Shown: piece after piece, positions 57,045 to 64,000 of the stretch
Layout of the letters: every line of letters begins with the position of its first letter
How positions within the stretch are numbered: the stretch's first letter is position 1
Assembly (NCBI RefSeq): GCF_913777145.1
Contig: NZ_CAJYPS010000008.1
Location: forward strand, 26,188-90,187
Direction: 5' to 3'
DNA from: an uncultured Roseateles sp.
GTDB lineage: Bacteria; Pseudomonadota; Gammaproteobacteria; Burkholderiales; Burkholderiaceae_C
DNA length: 64,000 bases
Translations under genes and position numbers: made by a program
Notes under the pieces: generated by a model
Seen by the model: only the letters and a program-made list of their open reading frames with translations
Database searches by the model: none
What the model was told of the DNA's origin: nothing

Positions 57045-57811
57045 GCGCAAAGGGTGAGCTCGAAGCTCGTGTCTTGCGAGGCCAGCTTGAGCCGGCCTTC
57101 TTCGTCCTGCCGCATCATGCGTATGGACACCAGCAGCCGGTGGCCGGTGATCTCGGGGATCAGGCCCAGGCTGGGGTCCAGGCGCATGCGCAGCAGCTGG
57201 TAGACCCGGCCGGCCGGCAGGCTCTGCTGGTACTGGCCGGCGTTGGCCGCCACCTTGTGCGGCGAGCCGGAGTCGCGCAGCAGGCCCAGCAGCACCTGCA
57301 GCGCCTCGGCCATGGGCATCAGCGTCTGGGCCCAGGTCATCAGGTCCTTGCGGCGGCGCACCGGCAGCAGCTGCTGCCAGTTGTAGTAGGCTGGCAGGTC
57401 GAACTCGCAGGTGCCGCCCGGGATGCTGATGCGGCTGCGTATGCTCATCAGCCAGTCGTTGCCGGCCAGCGCAGCGCCCGCCTTGCCCGCCAGCGCGTTG
57501 AGCCGGTGGTAGGCGCTTTCTATGCGCGCGATCACCTCGTTGAGGCGGCCCTGCTCGACGCCGGGGTTGCCGCGGTAAACCATGAACTGGCTCTTGTGGC
57601 GTTCCAGCTCCTTGAGCAGGTCGGCCTTGAGATCGGCACGCGAGGCGACGTCCATGATCTCGAACAGCGTGACCAGCGCGAAGTGGTGATCCAGCGCGGT
57701 CTCGCGTTCCATGAGCGCACCGAGACGGTCGAACAGGTGTTCGAGGCGGAGCATCGTGCGGATGCTCTCGTTGAACGGGTACTCGTACAGGACCAAGGTG
57801 ACGTCTCTCAA
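57041..57811 (-). CDS. zapD: Cell division protein ZapD
   Basis: A 256-residue protein that cross-links FtsZ filaments at midcell. The N-terminus [25 protein letters not shown] and the middle [12 protein letters not shown] are hallmark ZapD sequences. Translation probably begins at a TTG (57811) that overlaps the coaE stop (TTGA): the next in-frame ATG is about 20 codons on and would delete the conserved YEYPFNE segment. The rare start implies coupling with coaE. Confidence 0.92.
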   Translation of the reverse strand: MRDVTLVLYEYPFNESIRTMLRLEHLFDRLGALMERETALDHHFALVTLFEIMDVASRADLKADLLKELERHKSQFMVYRGNPGVEQGRLNEVIARIESAYHRLNALAGKAGAALAGNDWLMSIRSRISIPGGTCEFDLPAYYNWQQLLPVRRRKDLMTWAQTLMPMAEALQVLLGLLRDSGSPHKVAANAGQYQQSLPAGRVYQLLRMRLDPSLGLIPEITGHRLLVSIRMMRQDEEGRLKLASQDTSFELTLCA

Positions 57812-58443
57812 TCGCCGTGAGCGGCGATGGCGCCGATTGTTTCACAGCCCCAGGCCCTGGCCAGCTGGAAAACCTGGGTTCTAAGGGCTTCGAGCGGGAT
57901 GCCGTCGTTGTAGAGCACCGCATCCGCTGCGGCCAGCCGGGCTTCGCGTGTGGCCTGGGCAGCCAGCACCGCGGTGATGCGCTCCGGGGGCCAGCCGGGG
58001 CGCAGGCTCACACGGGCCTGCTGGGTCTCGACCCGGCAGTCCACCACCAGCACGCGGTCCAGCTGTGCGCGCCAGCGGCCGGATTCCACCAGCAGCGGGA
58101 TGTCCAGCACCACCAGCGGCGCGCCGGCGCGCAGGGCGGCGTCGGCCTCGTCGCGCAGGGCCTGGCCGATCAGCGGGTGCAGCAGGCCCTCCAGGCGCTG
58201 CTTGGCGCCCGCGTCGGTGAAGGCCAGCTCGCGCATGCGGTCGCGGTCCAGCGCGCCGTCGGGGGTCAGCAGTTTGGGGCCGAAGGCCGCTGCGATGGCC
58301 GGCATTGCCGCGCCACCGGCCTGGGTCAGCCGGTGGGCCTGGGCATCCGCGTCCACCACGGTCGCACCGGCCTCGCGCAGAAAGCCGGCCACGGTGCTCT
58401 TGCCGCTGCCTATGCCCCCGGTGAGGCCGATGCGCAGTGCCAT
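57808..58443 (-). CDS. coaE: Dephospho-CoA kinase
   Basis: A 211-residue P-loop kinase completing CoA synthesis: [13 protein letters not shown] at the N-terminus, [11 protein letters not shown] for dephospho-CoA contact, and [12 protein letters not shown] in the CoA domain. The start overlaps the pilD stop by one base (TGATG). The reading frame is open upstream through pilD, but that is shadow sequence. pilD-coaE-zapD-yacG form one coupled run. Confidence 0.95.
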   Translation of the reverse strand: MALRIGLTGGIGSGKSTVAGFLREAGATVVDADAQAHRLTQAGGAAMPAIAAAFGPKLLTPDGALDRDRMRELAFTDAGAKQRLEGLLHPLIGQALRDEADAALRAGAPLVVLDIPLLVESGRWRAQLDRVLVVDCRVETQQARVSLRPGWPPERITAVLAAQATREARLAAADAVLYNDGIPLEALRTQVFQLARAWGCETIGAIAAHGD

Positions 58444-59381
58444 CAGGCCCAGCCCAGCCAGCCCAGCACCGTGGCCGGACCGGCAAACAGCACGACCAGC
58501 CCGCCGCCGGCCAGGAAGGGGCCGAAGGGCACGTAGCGGCCCTCGCGCAGCGCACTGCTCATCTTCATCAGCAAGCCCACGACCGCGCCTATGGCCGAGG
58601 CCCCCAGCACGATGGGCAGGATCATCTGCCAGCCCAGCCAGGCACCCAGTGCGGCCAGCAGCTTGAAGTCGCCATAGCCCATGCCCTCCTTGCCGGTGGC
58701 CAGCTTGAACAGCCAGTACACCGACCACAGCGACAGATAGCCGGCCAGCACGCCTTTGAGCGCCTCGTCCAGCGGCAGCGTCCAGCCCAGCAGCGCGGCC
58801 AGCAGCCCGGCCCACAGCAGCGGCTGGTTGATCGCGTCGGGCAGCAGCGTCGTGTCCCAGTCGATCAGTGCCAGCGCGATCAGCGCCGCGACGAAGCCGC
58901 ACCACAGCAGCGTGGTGGGCTGGGCGCCGAAGCGCCAGGACAACGCCGCGAACGCCAGGCCGGTGGCCAGCTCCACCAGCGGGTAGCGCCGGCCGATGGG
59001 CGCCTTGCAGGACGCGCACTTGCCGCCCAGACGCAGCCAGCCCAGCAGCGGCAGGTTCTCGTGCCAGCGCAGCTGGTGGCCGCAGTGGGGGCAGCGCGAG
59101 CGCGGCTTGGCGATGCCCAGCGGCGGCAGGGCCTCCAGCTTCTCGCCGAACTGCGTGGCCGCCTGGGCCAGCTGGGCCGCGGCCTTGCCCTCCAGCACGC
59201 CGGTCTTGGCGAGCGAGGTCTCGTCGGACAGCTGCACCGCGGATTCGTACAGCCACTGGCGCTCCAGCATCAGCGGCAGGCGGTGGATGACCACGTTCAG
59301 GAAGCTGCCTATGCACAGGCCGAACAGGCCCAGCACCCAGGGCGAGAGCCAGAGGGACCAGTCGATGGAGGCAGGGGTCAT
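58443..59381 (-). CDS. pilD: Prepilin leader peptidase/N-methyltransferase
   Basis: A 312-residue polytopic aspartic protease. Near the N-terminus is GLCIGSFLNVVIHRLP. Two CxxC pairs lie in the cytoplasmic loop (CPHCGHQLRW and CASCKAPIGRRYP). The catalytic aspartates are in DWDTTLLPD and GYGDFKLLAALG. A stretch of about 55 residues before the first CxxC is longer than minimal homologues. It cleaves and N-methylates pilins, minor pilins and the GspG-K pseudopilins encoded at 3-5 kb. Separated from pilC by a gene on the other strand. Confidence 0.95.
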   Translation of the reverse strand: MTPASIDWSLWLSPWVLGLFGLCIGSFLNVVIHRLPLMLERQWLYESAVQLSDETSLAKTGVLEGKAAAQLAQAATQFGEKLEALPPLGIAKPRSRCPHCGHQLRWHENLPLLGWLRLGGKCASCKAPIGRRYPLVELATGLAFAALSWRFGAQPTTLLWCGFVAALIALALIDWDTTLLPDAINQPLLWAGLLAALLGWTLPLDEALKGVLAGYLSLWSVYWLFKLATGKEGMGYGDFKLLAALGAWLGWQMILPIVLGASAIGAVVGLLMKMSSALREGRYVPFGPFLAGGGLVVLFAGPATVLGWLGWA

Positions 59382-59557
59382 GTCAGTCGTCGAACAGCAG
59401 TCGGGGCGGCACGGAATCTAACCGCATTTGTGCCCCGTCCGGCCCGGGTCCTAGTCCCAAAGGCAGGCCAGGGACTGGCCTTGGGGCCTGGTGGCAGCCG
59501 TTCGGCCCGGCCTATGCTGCGAGCCCGGCGTCGTGCCGGCAACTGGCAGAGACTCCC

Positions 59558-59956
59558 TTGAGCATCCACCCCACCCCCACCGAGCAGTGCGCGCGTCTGC
59601 GCTCCGCCCTGCTGAACCTGCACCGCACGCTGATCGAGCTGGAGCGGCGCGAGTACGAGAAATTCCATGGCCGCACCTCGTCGGGCGACTTCCTACAGGT
59701 GGTGGCCTTCGACGACTGCATGAAATGGCTGGAGCCGCTGAGTCGCCTCATCGTGATGCTGGACGAGGCGCTGGACCCCGCGCGCGACGCGGGCCTGACG
59801 CCTGCGGTGGTCAGCGCGCGCTTGCGCGAGCTGCTGAGCCTGGACCGCAGCCGCGAGGATGAGTTCATCCAGCGCTACCTGCGCCACTTCGACACCGCGC
59901 CCGACCTGGCGGTCGAGCATGCGGCGGTGCTGAAGGCGCTGAGCGCCGCGACCTGA
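59558..59956 (+). CDS. Hypothetical protein between pilC and pilD
   Basis: A 132-residue, mostly alpha-helical soluble protein (LRSALLNLHRTLIELERREYEKFHG, DFLQVVAFDDCMKWLEPLSRLIVMLDEAL, LRELLSLDRSREDEFIQRYLRHF). I do not recognise a family. It reads opposite to pilBCD, begins with a TTG (59558) without a strong Shine-Dalgarno, and has no hydrophobic segment. Codon usage looks like that of its neighbours and reading-frame GC bias supports coding. It is convergent with pilC, the stops being 18 bases apart. Confidence 0.7.
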   Translation: MSIHPTPTEQCARLRSALLNLHRTLIELERREYEKFHGRTSSGDFLQVVAFDDCMKWLEPLSRLIVMLDEALDPARDAGLTPAVVSARLRELLSLDRSREDEFIQRYLRHFDTAPDLAVEHAAVLKALSAAT

Positions 59957-59973
59957 GACTGCGGCGAACTTGC

Positions 59974-61194
59974 TCAGACCACCTGGCCGATCTTGAAGAT
60001 GGGCAGGTACATGGACACGACGATGCCGCCGATCAGCGTGCCCAGGATCACGATGATGAAGGGCTCCATCAGGCTGGACAGCGCCTTCACGGCTTCGTCC
60101 ACCTCGTCCTCGTAGAACTCGGCGGCCTTGGCCAGCATGTGGTCCAGCGAGCCGGACTCCTCGCCGATGGAGGCCATCTGCAGCACCATGGTCGGGAACA
60201 CGCCGGTGGTCTGCATGGAGGTGGTCAGCGCCGAGCCGGTGGAGACGTCGCGCTGGATCTGCTCGGTAGCCTCGGCGAACACCGCATTGCCCGAGGCGCC
60301 GCCGACCGAGTCCAGTGCCTCCACCAGCGGCACGCCGGCGGCGAACATGGTGGACAGCGTGCGGGTCCAGCGCGCGATCGCGGACTTGTACATCAGGTCC
60401 CCGAACACCGGGATCTTCAGCAGCAGCCGGTCCATGCGCTTTTGCATCTTCTCGGAGCGCTTCCAGCTCTGCAGGAAGAAGTAGAGCCCCCCGCCTATGC
60501 CGCCGAAGATGGCCCACCAGTAGCCGACGAAGAACTCGGACAGCGCGATCACCATCAGCGTGGGCGCGGGCAGGTCGGCGCCGAAGGACGTGAACACGTC
60601 CTTGAAGGCCGGCACCACGAAGATCATGATGACCGCCACCACGATGAAGGCCACCACCATCACCGCGATCGGGTAGGTCAGCGCGGACTTGATCTTGTTC
60701 TTGATCGCGACCGTCTTCTCCTGGTAGAGGGCCAGGCGGTCCAGCAACGCTTCCAGGATACCGCCCGACTCGCCGGCTTCCACCAGGTTGCAGTACAGCG
60801 CGTCGAAGTACATCGGGTGCTTGCGGAAGGCCGAGGACAGGCTCGTGCCGGTCTCCACGTCCTGGCGGATGTCGTTCAGCAGTCGGGTCAGGCGCGGGTT
60901 GGTCGCGCCGCGGCCGACGATGTCGAAGGCCTGCAGCAGCGGCACGCCGGCTCGCATCATGGTGGCGAGCTGGCGGGTGAAGACCGCGATGTCCTTCTGC
61001 TTGATGGACTTGCCGCCGCTGGCGCGACGCTTCTTGACCTTGTTGACCAGGATGCCCTGGCGGCGCAGCGTGGCGCTGACCATGGCCTCGCCGCCGGCGC
61101 GCAGCTCGCCCTTGACGATCTTGCCGTTGCGGTCCTTGCCTTCCCACTCGAAGATGAATTCCCTGACGCCCTTGGCGGCTGCGGCGGTGGCCAT
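59974..61194 (-). CDS. pilC: Type IV pilus inner membrane platform protein PilC
   Basis: A 406-residue platform protein made of two T2SSF domains (about 70-195 and 275-395) and three membrane segments (about 168-195, 222-245, 375-398). Conserved motifs are FTRQLATMMRAGVPLLQA, VEAGESGGILEALLDRLA and MASIGEESGSLDHML. PilC couples PilB rotation to pilin insertion. It starts 14 bases after the pilB stop. Confidence 0.96.
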   Translation of the reverse strand: MATAAAAKGVREFIFEWEGKDRNGKIVKGELRAGGEAMVSATLRRQGILVNKVKKRRASGGKSIKQKDIAVFTRQLATMMRAGVPLLQAFDIVGRGATNPRLTRLLNDIRQDVETGTSLSSAFRKHPMYFDALYCNLVEAGESGGILEALLDRLALYQEKTVAIKNKIKSALTYPIAVMVVAFIVVAVIMIFVVPAFKDVFTSFGADLPAPTLMVIALSEFFVGYWWAIFGGIGGGLYFFLQSWKRSEKMQKRMDRLLLKIPVFGDLMYKSAIARWTRTLSTMFAAGVPLVEALDSVGGASGNAVFAEATEQIQRDVSTGSALTTSMQTTGVFPTMVLQMASIGEESGSLDHMLAKAAEFYEDEVDEAVKALSSLMEPFIIVILGTLIGGIVVSMYLPIFKIGQVV

Positions 61195-61208
61195 GCGGAC
61201 TCCTCGTT

Positions 61209-62930
61209 TTATTCGTTGGTGGCGGACAGCACTTCTTCAAGCGTCGTCACGCCGGCGCGCACCTTCACCAGGCCGGACTGGCGCAGATCGCGCACGCCCT
61301 CCTTGCGCGCCTGTTCGGCAATGTCCATGGCCGTGCCTTCGGCCAGGATGATGCGTTGTATGGGCTCCGTGATGGGCATCACCTGGTACAGGCCCACGCG
61401 GCCGCGGTAGCCGTTGGTGCAGTTGCTGCAGCCGACCGCGCGGTAGGGCTTCCAGCTGCCGTCGAAGTCTTCCTCGACGAAGCCCGCCTTGAGCAGCGCC
61501 TCGCGCGGATAGTCGGCCGGCGCCTTGCAGTTCTCGCACAGCCGGCGCACCAGGCGCTGGGCGGTGATCAGGAGCACGCTGGACGCGATGTTGAACGGCG
61601 CCACGCCCATGTTCAGCAGGCGGGTCAGCGTCTTGGGCGCGTCATTGGTGTGCAGCGTGGACATCACCAGGTGACCGGTCTGGGCGGCCTTGATCGCGAT
61701 GTCGGCGGTCTCCAGGTCGCGGATTTCGCCGACCATGATGATGTCGGGATCCTGACGCAGGAAGGACTTCAGCGCGGCCGAGAAGTTCAGCCCGGCGCGG
61801 TCGTTCACATTGACCTGGTTGATGCCCGGCAGGTTGATTTCGGCCGGGTCCTCGACCGTGGAGATGTTGACGCCCGGCTGGTTCAGGATGTTCAGGCAGG
61901 TGTAGAGCGACACCGTCTTGCCCGAGCCCGTGGGGCCGGTCACCAGCACCATGCCGTAGGGCCGGCTGATGGCCGCGAGCAGCCGGTCCTTCTCTATCTT
62001 CTCGTAGCCCAGCGCATCGATGCCCAGCTTGGCAGACGACGAGTCCAGGATACGGATCACGATCTTCTCGCCGAACAGCGTGGGCAGCGTGCTGACGCGG
62101 AAGTCTATGGACTTGGCGCCGAATTTCAGCTTCATGCGCCCGTCCTGCGGCACGCGTTTCTCGGCGATGTCCAGCCGCGAGATCACCTTGATGCGCGAGG
62201 CCAGCTTGTCCTTGATCGCGATGGGCGGCTGCGTGATCTCGCGCAGCTCGCCGTCGACCCGGAAGCGCACCCGGTAGTGGTACTCGTAGGGCTCGAAGTG
62301 CAGGTCGGAGGCGCGCAGGTTGATCGCGTCCACCAGCATCTTCTGCAGGAAGCGCACCACCGGCGCGTCCTCCACATCGGCCAGTTCGGCGGCCTCCTGC
62401 TGCGTGGGCGCAGCTTCTTCCGCGATGTCGAAATCGAAGTCACCGCCGGCAATGGACTCCAGCGTCTCGGTGGCGCTGGCGCCCATGGTGCCCAGCAGCT
62501 TGGCCAGCTTGTCATGCTCGACGATGACCCATTCGGGCTGCAGCTGGGTCGCGAACTTGATGCGTTCTATGACCTCCAGGTCGGTCGGGTCCGCCCCGCC
62601 GACGAACAGACGGCTGCCGCGCCTGGACAGCGCCACCACCTGGTACTGCTGGGCCAGCTTGCCGTCGATGAGGTTCTGAGGCATGCGCTGGACGTCCATC
62701 GCGGACAGGTCCAGCAGCGGCAGCGAGAGCGCGCCCGACAGCGTGTGCGCGAGATCGGCCGGAGACACCTGGCCGCTGGCAATCAGCGCGTTGACGAAGC
62801 TGATCTTCTTCTCGCGGGCCTGTTTGACCAGCTCTTCCGCGGTCTTGGCGGACAGCTTGCCGGCGTGCACCAGCATGCGTGCCACGCCGGACAGGGCGGA
62901 CTGGGGCGGCTCGGCGAGCGTGGTTTCCAC
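61209..62930 (-). CDS. pilB: Type IV pilus extension ATPase PilB
   Basis: A 573-residue hexameric ATPase. The N-terminal MshEN/T2SSE_N domains (about 1-160) are followed by the catalytic core with Walker A GPTGSGKT, the Asp box (DLHFEP at about 210), Walker B (IIMVGEIRD) and His box (STLHTNDAP). The tetracysteine zinc motif CENC...CSNC lies near 455-495. It powers pilus extension. Upstream to the next gene there are 126 bases without an obvious promoter. Confidence 0.96.
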   Translation of the reverse strand: METTLAEPPQSALSGVARMLVHAGKLSAKTAEELVKQAREKKISFVNALIASGQVSPADLAHTLSGALSLPLLDLSAMDVQRMPQNLIDGKLAQQYQVVALSRRGSRLFVGGADPTDLEVIERIKFATQLQPEWVIVEHDKLAKLLGTMGASATETLESIAGGDFDFDIAEEAAPTQQEAAELADVEDAPVVRFLQKMLVDAINLRASDLHFEPYEYHYRVRFRVDGELREITQPPIAIKDKLASRIKVISRLDIAEKRVPQDGRMKLKFGAKSIDFRVSTLPTLFGEKIVIRILDSSSAKLGIDALGYEKIEKDRLLAAISRPYGMVLVTGPTGSGKTVSLYTCLNILNQPGVNISTVEDPAEINLPGINQVNVNDRAGLNFSAALKSFLRQDPDIIMVGEIRDLETADIAIKAAQTGHLVMSTLHTNDAPKTLTRLLNMGVAPFNIASSVLLITAQRLVRRLCENCKAPADYPREALLKAGFVEEDFDGSWKPYRAVGCSNCTNGYRGRVGLYQVMPITEPIQRIILAEGTAMDIAEQARKEGVRDLRQSGLVKVRAGVTTLEEVLSATNE

Positions 62931-63056
62931 GGGCGGCGTTCTCTCTAGGCGTCGTACTGCGCTTGATTGTGCCAGTCGCCGCCCGGCTGCTGAGTCGGTG
63001 CGAGCCCTGGCCGCCCGCGGGCGGGCCGGGCCCGCTTCCCTCAGGCGCGTGGGCTG

Positions 63057-64000
63057 CTAGCGCCGCACTCGCAGGCTGATCCGGGTCGTCGCCGAGGCCC
63101 CGCCTTCAATCTGCGCGGTCACGACCACTTCGAGCGTCGCGTTCTCTCCGGCCGGCGGGGTGCCGCTGAGCACGCCAGTGGCCGCATCCAGAGACAGCCA
63201 GGACGGGACCGGCCTTCCGTCCGCCAGGCGGGCGGTGTAATCCACCTTGGCCTGCGGCGGCTTTTCAAAGCTGGTGCTGGCGTCGATGCGGAAGGCGGTC
63301 TGGGTGTCCAGGGTGAGCTGGCGTACTGGCTGGATGGCGATGAGGCGGGTTTGGCTGCCGGCTGCGCCGATCGACGGCATGGTGCCGGGACCCACCGGTG
63401 CCGAGGACAAGGACTCCACGACGGGCTCGCCGCTGATCGGGTTCGGGGCGACTCCCGAGATGCCGCCGTTCATCACGACCACGGAGCCGGGCTGGCCGGG
63501 AGTCGGCGCGGGAGCGCCGACGGTGGGCGGGACGGCCAGCGTGATCAGTGACGCCTGGGTGGCCGGCGGCACGATCTGACTGATGAGGTTCTCCGCGTTG
63601 ATGCTGGGGGAGGGGGTGACCGTCAGCGTGCCGTCCACGTACTGCAGCGCGTAGTTGTCAGCCCTGCCGCCCGACGCGGTGATTGCGTAGCTTCCCGGCG
63701 CCACGCCGGCGCCGCGAGGCGCCGAGAGCTGCACGGCACTGACGACAGCCGCCGTGTCGTTGTAGCGCAGTTGGCTGGTCGACACGCTGTAGCTCAGCGC
63801 CGGGTCGGGTTCGCCGGCGGTCTTGCTCTTGTCGTCGGCGGTCACCGTCAGCGTGGCCTTGGCCACGGTCAGTGTGCCATCGCGGGTGGTGACCTCGTAG
63901 TTGTCGGCCGTGCCGCCCGAGGCGGTGATGGTGTGGGTGCCGGCGGTGGCCGCTGCCCCGGTGACGGTGCTCAGCTGCAGGCCGCGAACCACCGCCGCGC
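63057..64000 (-). CDS. C-terminal part of an MBG-repeat surface protein (runs off window)
   Basis: At least 314 residues are in view, open to the right edge on the minus strand. There are two MBG-type repeats (GTHTITASGGTADNYEVTTRDGTLTVAKATLTVTADDKSKTAGEPDP, then a second ending NYALQYVDGTLTV), a Pro/Val linker and a C-terminal putative-Ig domain (PSWLSLDAATGVLSGTPPAGE). Such repeats are common at the C-termini of large filamentous-haemagglutinin-like secreted proteins. No C-terminal membrane anchor or autotransporter barrel is seen. Transcribed toward pilB. The N-terminus and secretion route are outside the window. Confidence 0.75.
   Translation of the reverse strand, partial: AAVVRGLQLSTVTGAAATAGTHTITASGGTADNYEVTTRDGTLTVAKATLTVTADDKSKTAGEPDPALSYSVSTSQLRYNDTAAVVSAVQLSAPRGAGVAPGSYAITASGGRADNYALQYVDGTLTVTPSPSINAENLISQIVPPATQASLITLAVPPTVGAPAPTPGQPGSVVVMNGGISGVAPNPISGEPVVESLSSAPVGPGTMPSIGAAGSQTRLIAIQPVRQLTLDTQTAFRIDASTSFEKPPQAKVDYTARLADGRPVPSWLSLDAATGVLSGTPPAGENATLEVVVTAQIEGGASATTRISLRVRR

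Overview
The window is very GC-rich (about two thirds G+C or more), tightly packed chromosomal DNA of a betaproteobacterium. Burkholderiales is the best fit, probably a Rubrivivax/Leptothrix/Roseateles-type lineage. The evidence is gene order and family type: pilMNOPQ followed by aroK-aroB-dgt-gltBD; mlaFED with mlaA, mlaC and mlaB in one run; pilB-pilC-pilD-coaE-zapD-yacG; and Burkholderia-type trimeric porins. I cannot fix the genus from this sequence. I see no rRNA, tRNA, CRISPR array, prophage or integrative element.

Layout. 1-5.6 kb: type II secretion genes gspG-H-I-J-K-L-M-N on the minus strand, with gspC divergent; gspN runs off the left edge and gspD/E/F are not in view. 5.6-9.7 kb: a divergent CobT-like protein, ilvA, a probable small RNA gene upstream of ilvA, an OsmC-family protein and coq7. 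9.9-12.3 kb: two porins in tandem. 12.4-17.1 kb: a DUF3047 lipoprotein and a four-gene peptide-type ABC importer without a binding protein. 17.1-20.1 kb: lptM, cyaY and mrcA (PBP1A). 20.4-30.6 kb: pilMNOPQ, an Ig-like lipoprotein with EF-hand-like loops, aroK, aroB and dgt. 30.7-31.5 kb: a single-copy RAYT transposase-like gene bracketed by REP-like motifs. 31.6-37.8 kb: gltBD. 37.8-46.1 kb (minus strand): a minor-pilin operon pilE-fimT-pilV-pilW-pilX-pilY1 plus a TonB-like gene. 46.3-50.3 kb: the Mla lipid-transport operon. 50.3-56.8 kb: a sugar-phosphate block with hexR, zwf, a glutamine amidotransferase, tal, pgi and a YihX-like phosphatase. 56.8-63 kb: yacG, zapD, coaE, pilD, pilC and pilB, with one unrelated-looking gene on the opposite strand between pilC and pilD. 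63-64 kb: the C-terminal part of a repeat-rich surface protein.

How the parts work together. Much of the window builds cell-surface machines that share one processing enzyme. PilD would cleave and methylate the type IV minor pilins as well as the GspG-K pseudopilins. PilB, PilC, PilM-P and PilQ provide the pilus motor, platform, alignment complex and secretin. Porins, Mla, PBP1A and surface Ig-like proteins complete an envelope theme. Central metabolism is represented by glutamate synthase, shikimate enzymes, threonine deaminase and the HexR/Zwf/Pgi/Tal group.

The least explained items are the small RNA candidate upstream of ilvA (promoter, a CCUCC motif in a hairpin loop, intrinsic terminator), the CobT homologue lacking the usual catalytic glutamates, the Ca-loop Ig lipoprotein inserted behind pilQ, the RAYT with three REP-like motifs, and a perfect 8+8 bp dyad upstream of the first porin.
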